Shown here piece after piece: positions 54,262 to 62,272 of a DNA stretch of 64,000 nucleotides; position 1 is the first letter of the stretch, and each line of letters begins with the position of its first letter. Both the position numbers and the translations under genes were made by a program. The notes beneath the pieces are model-generated. The model did not search any database and was not told the origin of the DNA. It was given only the letters and a program-made list of their open reading frames with translations. The stretch comes from AP-15 sp963832875 (GTDB lineage Bacteria > Pseudomonadota > Alphaproteobacteria > ATCC43930 > CGMCC-115725), in NCBI GenBank assembly GCA_963832875.1, contig CAWHWB010000003.1, positions 992,001-1,056,000 of the forward strand, read 5' to 3'.

Positions 54262-55479
54262 ATGAAGAGCGACGGCATGAACAGCGACGGCCGGTCGCGC
54301 AACTATCGCAAGGACACCTTGCTGACCCATCTCGGGCGCCATCCCGAAGCCCATCATGGCGCGGTCAACCCACCCGTCTATCACGCCTCGACGATCCTCT
54401 CGGCCAACATGGCCGAATGGGAGGCCAAGCGCGAATCCGGCAAGCGCTTCGACGTCGTCCGCTACGGGCTCCTCGGCACGCCGACCACCTTCGCGCTCGA
54501 GGAAGCGGTGGCGGCGATCGAGGGCGGCTATCGCGCGATGCTGATGTCCTCGGGGCTGGCCGCCGTAACGGCACCCTTGGAAGCCTGTCTCAAATGCGGC
54601 GACCATCTTTTGATGGTCAATTCGGTCTATGGACCGGCGCGGAACTTCTGCGAGAAGGTGCTGACCCGCTACGGTATCGCAACCACCTATTACGATCCGC
54701 TGATCGGCGAGGGGATCGCCCGGCTGATGCGCCCCAACACCAGGGTGGTTTATGTCGAGTCGCCGGGCTCCTTGACCTTCGAGGTGCAGGACGTGCCGGC
54801 GATCGCCGCCGCGGCGCACGCCGCCGGCGCCAAGGTGCTGATGGACAACACCTGGGCCTCGCCCTGGCTGTTCCCGTCCTTTGCCCGCGGCGTCGACGTG
54901 TCGATCCATGCCGCGACCAAGTACATCGTCGGCCATTCGGACGTGATGCTCGGCGCGGTCATCACCACCGAGGAGATGTATCTGCCGGTGCGCAATATGG
55001 CGGCCGATCTCGGCCACTGCGCCGGGCCGGATGACGTTTATCTCGCGTTGCGCGGCCTGCGCACATTGAGCGTGCGCCTCGAGCGCCACCAAAAGAACGC
55101 GCTCGAAGTGGCGCGCTGGCTGCAGACGCGGCCCGAAGTGTCGCGCGTGCTCTACCCGGCCCTGCCCGAGGACCCGGGCCACGCGCTGTGGAAGCGCGAC
55201 TTTCTCGGCGCCAGCGGCCTCTTCGGCGTGGTGCTGAAACCGGCGCCCAAAGCAGCCGTCTACGCCTTTATCGACGCGCTCGACCTGTTCGGCATCGGCG
55301 CCAGCTGGGGCGGGTTCGAGAGCCTGGTCCAACCGACGACGCCCGCGCGCATCCGCAGCGCCACCCGCTGGGAGCCCGAAGGTCCGACCCTGCGCCTCCA
55401 CATCGGCCTCGAAGACCCCCACGACCTGATCGAAGACCTCGACCACGGCTTCCACGCCCTGCGCGCCGCCGCCGGCTGA
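54262..55479 (+). CDS. metC: Cystathionine beta-lyase
   Basis: The product is 405 residues, a PLP enzyme of the Cys/Met metabolism family. The Schiff-base lysine is Lys220 in SIHAATKYIVGHSDVM. The start THLGRHPEAHHGAVNPPVYH and the late IGASWGGFESLVQP block are typical of MetC rather than cystathionine gamma-synthase. It cleaves cystathionine to homocysteine, pyruvate and ammonia in the cytoplasm. It complements metX-metW at 34 kb. It is a single gene, followed by an AT-richer non-coding stretch. Confidence 0.92.
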   Translation: MKSDGMNSDGRSRNYRKDTLLTHLGRHPEAHHGAVNPPVYHASTILSANMAEWEAKRESGKRFDVVRYGLLGTPTTFALEEAVAAIEGGYRAMLMSSGLAAVTAPLEACLKCGDHLLMVNSVYGPARNFCEKVLTRYGIATTYYDPLIGEGIARLMRPNTRVVYVESPGSLTFEVQDVPAIAAAAHAAGAKVLMDNTWASPWLFPSFARGVDVSIHAATKYIVGHSDVMLGAVITTEEMYLPVRNMAADLGHCAGPDDVYLALRGLRTLSVRLERHQKNALEVARWLQTRPEVSRVLYPALPEDPGHALWKRDFLGASGLFGVVLKPAPKAAVYAFIDALDLFGIGASWGGFESLVQPTTPARIRSATRWEPEGPTLRLHIGLEDPHDLIEDLDHGFHALRAAAG

Positions 55480-55820
55480 ACGACGACCGCCGCGTATCCG
55501 AGACCCGGGGTCGATCGAGCGTCGGCGTTGCCCGCAACGCCCGGCTTCATTTCGAGCATATCTTTTGCACAGAAAAATCCATTTGTTATCAGTGCCCCGA
55601 TTTCCGTCCGAAAAGCTTGACTAATGCACCTTGCCCGGTTCACGGCATAAAATGCGTTCGGATCGTCTCTGAAAAATCGCTTCTAGGGTATCTCCGAGGT
55701 CGAACTCACCCCGCCGCCGCCTGTTATTGTTAACTGAGCTCGGGTGGGGCGCGTGGTTGATGAGGCAGCGGCGTAATCGTTCCGGTAATATCGGAACAGA
55801 CACGTGGGAGGAGTAGCGTC
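55480..55820. other. 341 bases without a gene, less GC-rich
   Basis: The GC content drops visibly from about 55540 (runs such as TTTTGCACAGAAAAATCC). No reading frame with recognisable motifs and no clear promoter pair with good spacing was found. It probably carries the control region of the esterase at 55821, which has GGGAGGAG before its ATG. It marks the left edge of a compositionally different block. Confidence 0.5.
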
Positions 55821-57599
55821 ATGAATGGACGAACCAAAACTTTTGGACTTGTCATGGCGGCGCTGCTGGCGTCCCTTTATGCGACCCAGGCAAATGCACA
55901 GGTAAGCCCAAGCCCCTGTCAGAAGTTGACGAGTGCAAAACTGCCGGACGGGGCGATATTTAATACTTCGGGGGTCAATGGTTCCGGAGCCTCGGACGTG
56001 GCGCCGGGAGCGACCATCACCTTACTCGATAATGCTGGAACGCTGACACTAACAGGCAGCAATGCCGTCAATCAGACGTTCTGCCGTGTTACGATCATCG
56101 TGCCGAACGACAACGGCACGTTCACGCCTTCGGCCATTAACGTCGAAATCTGGCTGCCGGAAACCAGTTGGAACCAGCGCTACGAGGGCGTCGGCGGTGG
56201 CGGGTTTGCAGGAACGATCTCCGCCAAGGCGTCGGTGGAATCGACGCCAACAGGGCTTGTTAACGCCCTCAACGCCGGCTACGCCACGGCCTCGACCGAC
56301 ACCGGACACCCCAGCAGCGCCGGCGGCGCCTTCGTCCTCAATGCGAACGACACGATAAATTACGGGCTCGCAATCGACTTCTTCAGCCGCTCGCTGCACG
56401 AATTGGCGCTACAGTCGAAATACGTCATCCAGCAGTTCTATGGCGCAAAGCCGCTCTACTCATATTGGAACGGGTGCTCGACCGGTGGCCGCCAGGGGCT
56501 CATTGAGGCACAGGACCACCCCGACGACTATGATGGCATTTGGGCAGGGTCGCCCGCGGTCGACTTCGATCGTCTGTCAGACGCCCAGGTCTGGCCGGCG
56601 ATCGTGATGGAGCAGGAGATCGGGGGTGCAGGCATTCCGCAGGCGACCTTCGCCTCAGTCACCGCTGCAGCAAACGCGGCCTGCAACAAGGTGGGAGGCT
56701 TCACCGACGTCACGGCGCTCGGCAATCCCATCATCGACGATCCGCGTGAATGCACTTTCGACCCGGCGGTCCTGCAATGCGGGCGCCCAACCGCGCCGAC
56801 CAACGGGACCTGCCTCACGCCTGCGGAAGTCGCCTCTGTCAAATTGATCTGGTACGGCCCGCGCGAGGTCAATTACAAAGGCCAACCAACCGGATCACGG
56901 TTGTGGTTCGGGATCGAGCCGGGCGCCTCTTTCTCGGGCGTTGCCGATACCAGCTCGACAGCGATTATTCCGCACAGTGTTGGAGGACCTTGGATCCAGG
57001 ATTGGCTGGAGCAGAATCCGAATTTCAATGTGCTGAGCATCGACTATCCTACCTATCAGCAACTTTTCCGTTTCTCCGAACAGCGCTGGACCAGCATCGG
57101 CGCTTCGGACAATCCTGACCTCTCCGCATTCGCCGCCCACGGTGGCAAGGTCATCATCACGCATGGGTGGGCCGATCAGGAGATTCCCACGCAGGACACG
57201 GTGAACTACTACAGCAATGTACTCCAAGACCCGCGCAACGGCGGGCCCAAAGCGGTGCAAAACTTCGCCCGCCTGTTCATGGTTCCGGGAATGGGCCACT
57301 GCGGCGGCGCTGGAGCCGGCGGACCGAATTTGTTTGACGCGTTCGATCCGGTGGTTACCTGGCGCGAGACCGGAGTGGCGCCAAAGCAAATTACCGCGTC
57401 GCTCGAAAATTCGAGTGGCCAGGTCGTCGAAACCCGACCGCTGTGCCCCTATCCGCAGGTGGCGCGCTACACTGGCACTGGCAGCACGAACGACGCGAGC
57501 AGCTTCGTGTGTGTCGACGAGCAGAACAACAATGCGCTTAATGCGACGCATAACAACGTCGTCCCCGATCCGTACGGCGTCTCTTCGGAATCGGAATAG
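55821..57599 (+). CDS. Tannase/feruloyl esterase family protein, secreted
   Basis: The product is 592 residues. A Sec signal is cut after ANA26. The tannase/feruloyl-esterase fold shows the nucleophile Ser220 in GCSTGGRQG, Asp452 in HGWADQEIP and His493 in MVPGMGHCGG. The Ser and His loops each sit next to a cysteine (CS and HC), as in fungal-type enzymes that link them by a disulfide. It would release gallate or hydroxycinnamate from plant esters in the periplasm or outside the cell. Codon use and GC are clearly lower than in neighbours, which suggests acquisition. Export by the T2SS at 11-28 kb is possible but unproven. Confidence 0.88.
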   Translation: MNGRTKTFGLVMAALLASLYATQANAQVSPSPCQKLTSAKLPDGAIFNTSGVNGSGASDVAPGATITLLDNAGTLTLTGSNAVNQTFCRVTIIVPNDNGTFTPSAINVEIWLPETSWNQRYEGVGGGGFAGTISAKASVESTPTGLVNALNAGYATASTDTGHPSSAGGAFVLNANDTINYGLAIDFFSRSLHELALQSKYVIQQFYGAKPLYSYWNGCSTGGRQGLIEAQDHPDDYDGIWAGSPAVDFDRLSDAQVWPAIVMEQEIGGAGIPQATFASVTAAANAACNKVGGFTDVTALGNPIIDDPRECTFDPAVLQCGRPTAPTNGTCLTPAEVASVKLIWYGPREVNYKGQPTGSRLWFGIEPGASFSGVADTSSTAIIPHSVGGPWIQDWLEQNPNFNVLSIDYPTYQQLFRFSEQRWTSIGASDNPDLSAFAAHGGKVIITHGWADQEIPTQDTVNYYSNVLQDPRNGGPKAVQNFARLFMVPGMGHCGGAGAGGPNLFDAFDPVVTWRETGVAPKQITASLENSSGQVVETRPLCPYPQVARYTGTGSTNDASSFVCVDEQNNNALNATHNNVVPDPYGVSSESE

Positions 57600-57668
57600 G
57601 CGCTGAAAGCCGATGCCGCCGTCCCCAACCCGTACGAAAAGGTAATGGGGCATCCGGCAGGATCACGC

Positions 57669-57700
57669 AGAGAGCCGGCAGTGCCGGCTCTCTTTCTTCT
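57669..57700 (+). terminator. Rho-independent terminator after the esterase
   Basis: AGAGAGCCGGCA (57669-57680) and TGCCGGCTCTCT (57682-57693) form a perfect stem, followed by TTCTTCT. It ends the esterase transcript about 70 bases after its stop. Confidence 0.8.
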
Positions 57701-57717
57701 ATCTCTGTGCAGTTCGC

Positions 57718-57963
57718 TCAGCCGCCGAAGGGCCGCCAGCGGCTCTTTTCGACCCAGACGTCGCCTTCCTTGCGGTAATTTTTCTTGACTGCCCCCCAGG
57801 CGACACGAAAGGTAGTTTGCGCTTGCGGGCCGCGTCAGGCGTGCTCGTCGCAGGGGTTGTTGAAGGCCGACAGGAAAATCTCCGGCGCGTGCCGCGGCAG
57901 CCGGCGTACGGCCGGCAACAAATCGGAGGTCGTCTCGTAAGGCTCGCTCGGCAAATTGCACAC
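57718..57963 (-). pseudogene. ChaB-family relic
   Basis: In one minus-strand phase the frame reads PYETTSDLLPAVRRLPRHAP and EIFLSAFNNPCDEHA, then a TGA at 57835-57837. TTFRVAWGAVKKNYRKEGD and VWVEKSR follow, ending at 57718. These are the start and end of a ChaB-type protein (normally about 75-85 residues). The ATG expected before PYET is replaced by GAG, an in-frame stop has appeared, and about ten residues between the halves are gone. Three independent lesions make it a true relic. ChaB proteins are named for cation-transport regulation, but their role is poorly known. Confidence 0.72.
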
Positions 57964-58139
57964 AATAAATCGGGGTGTAACGCGCGGGATGACCTTGCGT
58001 GCAGTACAGGCACGGCCGGGTACGCCGCCCGAACCGGGCGATCCGTCGTGGCTGGCGCGCTTCCCCGCCAGCCTCGCGCGAGGGCCCGTTGGGCGTCTAA
58101 GCTTGACGATCGGCCGTCGGGTGCGATAGACGAGCCACT

Positions 58140-58723
58140 ATGAAAGTGCACCGACCCACCACGCTGAAAGCTACCAGAAAGGGTCTGTCTTCGCGTCACC
58201 TTCTCGGCCAATGCGCTCAACATCTGCTTGAACACGCCAGGCGTTACTTGTTCCAACACCTCGCGCGGCAGTTTTGGCGATCCCAATTCACAGCACGGCG
58301 CTCTGTTCTTCCTCTCCGGCGCGCAAACCTTCATGAACGTGGCCGCTGGCTTCACCACCGGCTTCTCGTTCAATCACGCGAACATCAACGATGCCGGCAG
58401 CGTCAGCGTGTACAGCGGCCTGTCCGGCACCGGGACGCTCCTGGCGACCCTAGCCATTCCGATCACCACGACGGGACCGGGATGCGAAACTACTTATGAC
58501 GCCGGATTCTGTCCGTTTGTTGCGGATGGGATATCTTTTTCCGGCACCGCTGAGTCGGTTTCATTCGCTGGCGTGGAAAATCAGATCGTTTTTGACGACG
58601 TAACGTTTGGCAGCTCCACGCCGGGCGGCGTTCCGGAACCCGCGGCCCTGACGCTCTTGACGACGGCCCTTCATGGGCCGAGGCGCGATGCGACGGCGCA
58701 AAAACGGCCGCGCAAGCAACTGA
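58140..58723 (+). pseudogene. Broken PEP-CTERM-sorted protein gene
   Basis: The central frame reads VTFSANALNICLNTPG, ALFFLSGAQTFMNVAAGFTT, VFDDVTFG and then GGVPEPAALTLLTTAL, a PEP-CTERM sorting signal. Removing one base near 58671 continues it as MGRGAMRRRKNGRASN and a stop at 58721, the expected basic tail. At the 5' end the frame meets a stop within 16 codons. ATG 58140 is in another phase and gives no signal peptide. So both ends are damaged. PEP-CTERM proteins need an exosortase, which is absent from this window. Confidence 0.65.
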
Positions 58724-59046
58724 TAATCTGCGGAAAGAAGACACGGAAGCCGCCAAGCGGTTTCCGTGAGAGTGAAACCAGCGACTTCGAACGGCGGCTG
58801 AAGGCGGTCGAGGTCGACTATGCCGCGCAACGGCATGGCGCCGCGGGGTTCGGATACCTGCCGTAGGATATTCAACCAGCACGCGGGTTCTGCTGTAGAT
58901 CCGCAGCAAATTTATGGGTAAATCTCACACGAACCAAACCGGAAGTCGGGTTGCGCCGTCAGCCCAAGGGGCTGGAGGTCGCCCGAAACCGGCGGGCGCC
59001 TTCCCCCTCGCCCCACCCTCCCTTGGTCCAGGGGGAAAGTCGGCGG
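58724..59046. other. 323 bases without a gene
   Basis: It contains a hairpin at 58742-58768 and, at about 58985-59040, a C-rich then G-rich stretch (CCCCCTCGCCCC to CCAGGGGGAAAG). This resembles the intergenic repeats at 37302. No gene was found. Confidence 0.45.
58742..58768. terminator. Hairpin after the PEP-CTERM relic
   Basis: CACGGAA-GCCGC pairs with GCGG-TTTCCGTG around a CAA loop, with one mismatch. No T-tract follows, so it is at best a weak terminator. Confidence 0.35.
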
Positions 59047-60186
59047 TTACGCCGGTGCAAACAAATCCGGTGCTGCGGCAGGCTTCGGCAGGACGGGTGC
59101 GCTCGGGGTGGCAAAGGCGCTGTCGCGCTGCAACAGCGGCAGCACTTTGGCCGCAAACAATCGCATGTTGTTTTCGGCGTCGGCGTGCGGGATGCCGCCG
59201 AACGAGAACTCGGTGACGACGTGGTCGGTCCCGGTCACCCGCTGCAATTCGGCGATCTGCCCGAGACAGTCTTCGGGCGTGCCGACGATCTGGATCTTGA
59301 CATAGAACTCGGTGGCCCGGGCCCGTTCTTCGTCGTCTTGCAGGCGGGCATAGGTTTTGGCCATCTTGCCGTAGGTTTCGTAGCCCTTGACGGTGGCGAG
59401 ATGCCCGTCGGAGAAATGATAGTGGTTGTCGATCGACTCCCACTTCTTGCCGAGCCATTGCATGGCTCGGTCGTGCGCCTCGTCGCGGCTCTCGGCGCAG
59501 GAGACGTTGGTCAGGATGATGGGTGGCGGCGGGTGGTGCCCGACACTGAGCGCGATCTCGCGGTAGGCGACGATGTTTTCCGCCGCTTTCGGCCATTCGT
59601 TCTGCATCACGACCAAAATGCCAAAGCCGAGCTTGGCCATGATCTCGGCTGATTCTGGGCTGACCGACGAGGCGAAAAAGCGCTCCTCGGGATGCGAGAT
59701 CGGCCGGGGCCGGATCGCGGTGCGCGGGATCTGGTAGAACTCGCCCTGCCACTCGAATTCGGGCTCGGCGAGCGCCTTGCGGATCAATTGCGCCGCCTCG
59801 GCAAAGCGCGGCCGCGCCTCGCCCATCGGAATCCGGAAGCCCGCATATTCGACGCTCGCCGCCCCCCGGCCAAAGCCAAACAGACAGCGCCCTTTGCACA
59901 GGATGTCGAGAAGGGCGATCTCCTCGGCGACCCGGATCGGGTCGTGCCACGGCAGGACGATGACCGAGGTGCCGAAGGTGATGCGCTTGGTGCGTCCCGC
60001 GAAATAGGCCAGCAGCTGCAATGGCGCCGGCGACATCGCATAGCCGGTGAAATGATGCTCGAGCGCGAACAGCGAGTCGAAGCCCAACGGCTCGGCGAGA
60101 TCACCCATTGCCAGATGATCCGACACCACGGCCACATCGGTGCGCCCGGCCTCCGACAACATGTTGAGCGCAATGCCGACTTTCAT
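59047..60186 (-). CDS. Luciferase-like (LLM class) flavin-dependent oxidoreductase
   Basis: The product is 379 residues from ATG 60186. It has a TIM-barrel bacterial-luciferase fold: MGDLAEPLGFDSLFALEHHF, RITFGTSVIVLPWHDPIRVA and FGFGRGAASVEYAGF. KIQIVGTPEDCLGQIAEL follows near the C-terminus. Such enzymes use reduced FMN or F420 with O2 as monooxygenases or reductases. A separate flavin reductase would be needed; none is adjacent. It lies upstream of nothing on its strand but follows the SMP-30 gene by 16 bases, so the two are probably one transcript. Confidence 0.88.
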   Translation of the reverse strand: MKVGIALNMLSEAGRTDVAVVSDHLAMGDLAEPLGFDSLFALEHHFTGYAMSPAPLQLLAYFAGRTKRITFGTSVIVLPWHDPIRVAEEIALLDILCKGRCLFGFGRGAASVEYAGFRIPMGEARPRFAEAAQLIRKALAEPEFEWQGEFYQIPRTAIRPRPISHPEERFFASSVSPESAEIMAKLGFGILVVMQNEWPKAAENIVAYREIALSVGHHPPPPIILTNVSCAESRDEAHDRAMQWLGKKWESIDNHYHFSDGHLATVKGYETYGKMAKTYARLQDDEERARATEFYVKIQIVGTPEDCLGQIAELQRVTGTDHVVTEFSFGGIPHADAENNMRLFAAKVLPLLQRDSAFATPSAPVLPKPAAAPDLFAPA

Positions 60187-60202
60187 GGTCGCTCTCCTCG
60201 GC

Positions 60203-61072
60203 TCACTTCGCCCGCAAACGATACCACGGATGCGGCTGCCCCGGCACCTTGGCGCGCAGGGTGTAGACCGAGGTGCGGGCGGTGAAGAAGATCGTCCTGA
60301 GGTCGGGGCCGCCAAAGGCCAGGTTGGCCGGGACCTCCGGGGTGCGGATCACGCCCATTTTGGTCCCGTCCGGGGCGAACACCCAGGTCCCGCCGGGGCC
60401 GGTGCAGTAGACGTGACCCTGCTGGTCGACCTTCATGCCGTCCGGAACGCCGTCGGTTTCCTCGGATGACATGTCGGCGAAGATGCGCCGCTTGACCATG
60501 TTGCCGGCGCTGTCGAGCTCGATCGCGTGGATGTATTGGGCGTGCCGCGTATTGGCGACGTAGAGGGTGCGCTCGTCGGGCGAAAACGCCAGCCCATTGG
60601 GGTATTCGAACTCGGCGACGAGCCGGCTCGAACCGTCGGTGGCGACCGCGTAGACCCCGGAATGCGCGAGTTCCTTGTCGGCGAGCGGCACCCGCAGCCC
60701 CGGATCGGTGAACCAGATGCTGCCGTCCGATTTGCAGCAGACATCGTTGGGGCGGTTGATCCGCTTGCCCTCGTAGCGGTCGATCAGAACCTCGCTGTGC
60801 GTGTCGTCGGACCAGCGGGTGAGCCGCCGGTTGCCGCCCTCGCAGATGATGAGCCGGCCTTGCAGGTCGAAGGTCGTGCCGTTGCCCTCGCCGGTCTTGC
60901 TGCGCACGGTTTCCGCCGCCTGCCCCGGCCGCAGCCGGTAGAACATGCTGGCCCGCACATCGGCAAAATAATAGAAGCCGTCCGGGTGCCACAACGGCCC
61001 CTCGGTAAAGACAAACCCGGTCGCCGGCCGCTCCGGATTCGTGGTTTCCAGCACCGCATCGAGCCCCGCCAT
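60203..61072 (-). CDS. SMP-30/gluconolactonase family protein
   Basis: The product is 289 residues, a six-bladed beta-propeller lactonase. The metal ligands expected are Glu in FTEGPLWHPDG, Asn in INRPNDVCCKSDGSIWFTDP and Asp in GVPDGMKVDQQGHVY; all are present. EYPNGLAFSPDERTLYVANT is the third family block. It hydrolyses sugar or other lactones with a divalent metal. There is no signal peptide. It is the middle of a same-strand trio with the paralogue at 61165 and the LLM oxidoreductase. Confidence 0.9.
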   Translation of the reverse strand: MAGLDAVLETTNPERPATGFVFTEGPLWHPDGFYYFADVRASMFYRLRPGQAAETVRSKTGEGNGTTFDLQGRLIICEGGNRRLTRWSDDTHSEVLIDRYEGKRINRPNDVCCKSDGSIWFTDPGLRVPLADKELAHSGVYAVATDGSSRLVAEFEYPNGLAFSPDERTLYVANTRHAQYIHAIELDSAGNMVKRRIFADMSSEETDGVPDGMKVDQQGHVYCTGPGGTWVFAPDGTKMGVIRTPEVPANLAFGGPDLRTIFFTARTSVYTLRAKVPGQPHPWYRLRAK

Positions 61073-61164
61073 AGCGCGCTCTCTCCTTACATTCGACTGC
61101 TACCGACGAGTTTACCTCCCGATTGCTCCGCCTGTCCAATTGCGGCTGGTGGGAGGACCGGCGG

Positions 61165-62088
61165 CTATCTCTTTCCGACCGGCACCGGGATGCCGGCGAT
61201 TTTGACGTTGACCGCGCCCAAATGGTTGCGGCTGGTGAAATAGAGGGTCTTCCAGTCGACGCCGCCAAAGGCGAGGTTGGTCGTGGCCGGGGCGCCGTGC
61301 ACAATGCGGCCGAGCTTTTTGCCCTTCGGGTCGATGACCCACAACCCGCCGGCGCCGCCGCAATAGACGTTGCCCTCGACATCGACCTTCATGCCGTCGG
61401 GGACGCCCGATTCGGCCCCACGCAGATCGACGAAGACATGGTCGCTGTGCTTGGCAAGAGTGCCGTTGGGCGCCACGTCGAAGGCGCGGATATGGCCGCG
61501 GCGCGAGTCGTTGATGTAGAGCACGCTCTCGTCCGGCGAAAAGGCGAGCCCGTTGGGCACGATGAAATCGTCGATCAGCAGGGTCAGGCTGCCAAGGTCG
61601 GGGGTCACCCGGTAGACCCCGGAAAAGGTCAGGTCCCATTGATTGGGCGCGTTGGGGCTGGTCCAGGGGTCGGTGAAGTAAATGCAGCCGTCGGATTTGA
61701 CGATGACGTCGTTGGGCCGGTTGAGCTGGCGGCCCTGAAAGCTGTTGGCAACGACGGTGATACTGCCGTCCGCCTCCTGGCGGGTCACGCGACGGGAATC
61801 ATGCTCGCAGGCGAGAAGCCGGCCTTGCAGGTCGCGGGTCAGCCCGTTGGCCCGGTTGGTCGCCTCCAGCAGCAATGATGCGCCCTTGCCCGGCTCGTAT
61901 TTCATGCGCCGGTTGTTGTGGATGTCGCTGAATACGAGATAGCCGCCTTCCTTCCACCACAGCGGCCCCTCGGCCGGGCCCTGCGGCCCGCCGAAACCGT
62001 CGGCCAGCTCCTGGATCGGCTGCGAGATCGCGATAATCCGGTCGAGTTCCGGCGCCAATTGCTCGATCCGCTTTGCGCTGTTGGCCAT
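61165..62088 (-). CDS. SMP-30/gluconolactonase family protein, second copy
   Basis: The product is 307 residues from ATG 62088, which has AGGAGGAAGGCC upstream. The same propeller motifs appear: AEGPLWWKEGG, LNRPNDVIVKSDGCIYFTDP, VPNGLAFSPDESVLYINDS and GVPDGMKVDVEGNVYCGG. It is clearly related to the next gene on the strand but well diverged, so an old duplication or two separate lactonases. The extra N-terminal 30 residues contain LDRIIAISQPIQELADGFGG. The lactone is unknown. Confidence 0.9.
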   Translation of the reverse strand: MANSAKRIEQLAPELDRIIAISQPIQELADGFGGPQGPAEGPLWWKEGGYLVFSDIHNNRRMKYEPGKGASLLLEATNRANGLTRDLQGRLLACEHDSRRVTRQEADGSITVVANSFQGRQLNRPNDVIVKSDGCIYFTDPWTSPNAPNQWDLTFSGVYRVTPDLGSLTLLIDDFIVPNGLAFSPDESVLYINDSRRGHIRAFDVAPNGTLAKHSDHVFVDLRGAESGVPDGMKVDVEGNVYCGGAGGLWVIDPKGKKLGRIVHGAPATTNLAFGGVDWKTLYFTSRNHLGAVNVKIAGIPVPVGKR

Positions 62089-62127
62089 GGCCTTCCTCCT
62101 GCAACGCAGTTGCACTAAAACCGCCGC

Positions 62128-62192
62128 GGCCGGGCTCGTCCCGGCCACCCACGTCTCTGCTCGAGCCGTGGATGGCCGGATCAAGTCCGGCC
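62128..62192. repeat. Paired palindromes in an intergenic repeat
   Basis: GGCCGGG-CTCGT-CCCGGCC (62128-62146) and GGCCGGA-TCAAG-TCCGGCC (62174-62192) are two perfect 7-bp stems with 5-base loops. The sequence 'GGATGGCCGGATCAAGTCCGGCCA' is typical of alphaproteobacterial interspersed repeats. Confidence 0.7.
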
Positions 62193-62272
62193 ACGAAGTA
62201 TTGACGACTTCCCTCGCTGTTCCGGGCGCCCGGAACGGGTCCGGGCACCCTTCGGCAACGCCGTTCCGCGAT

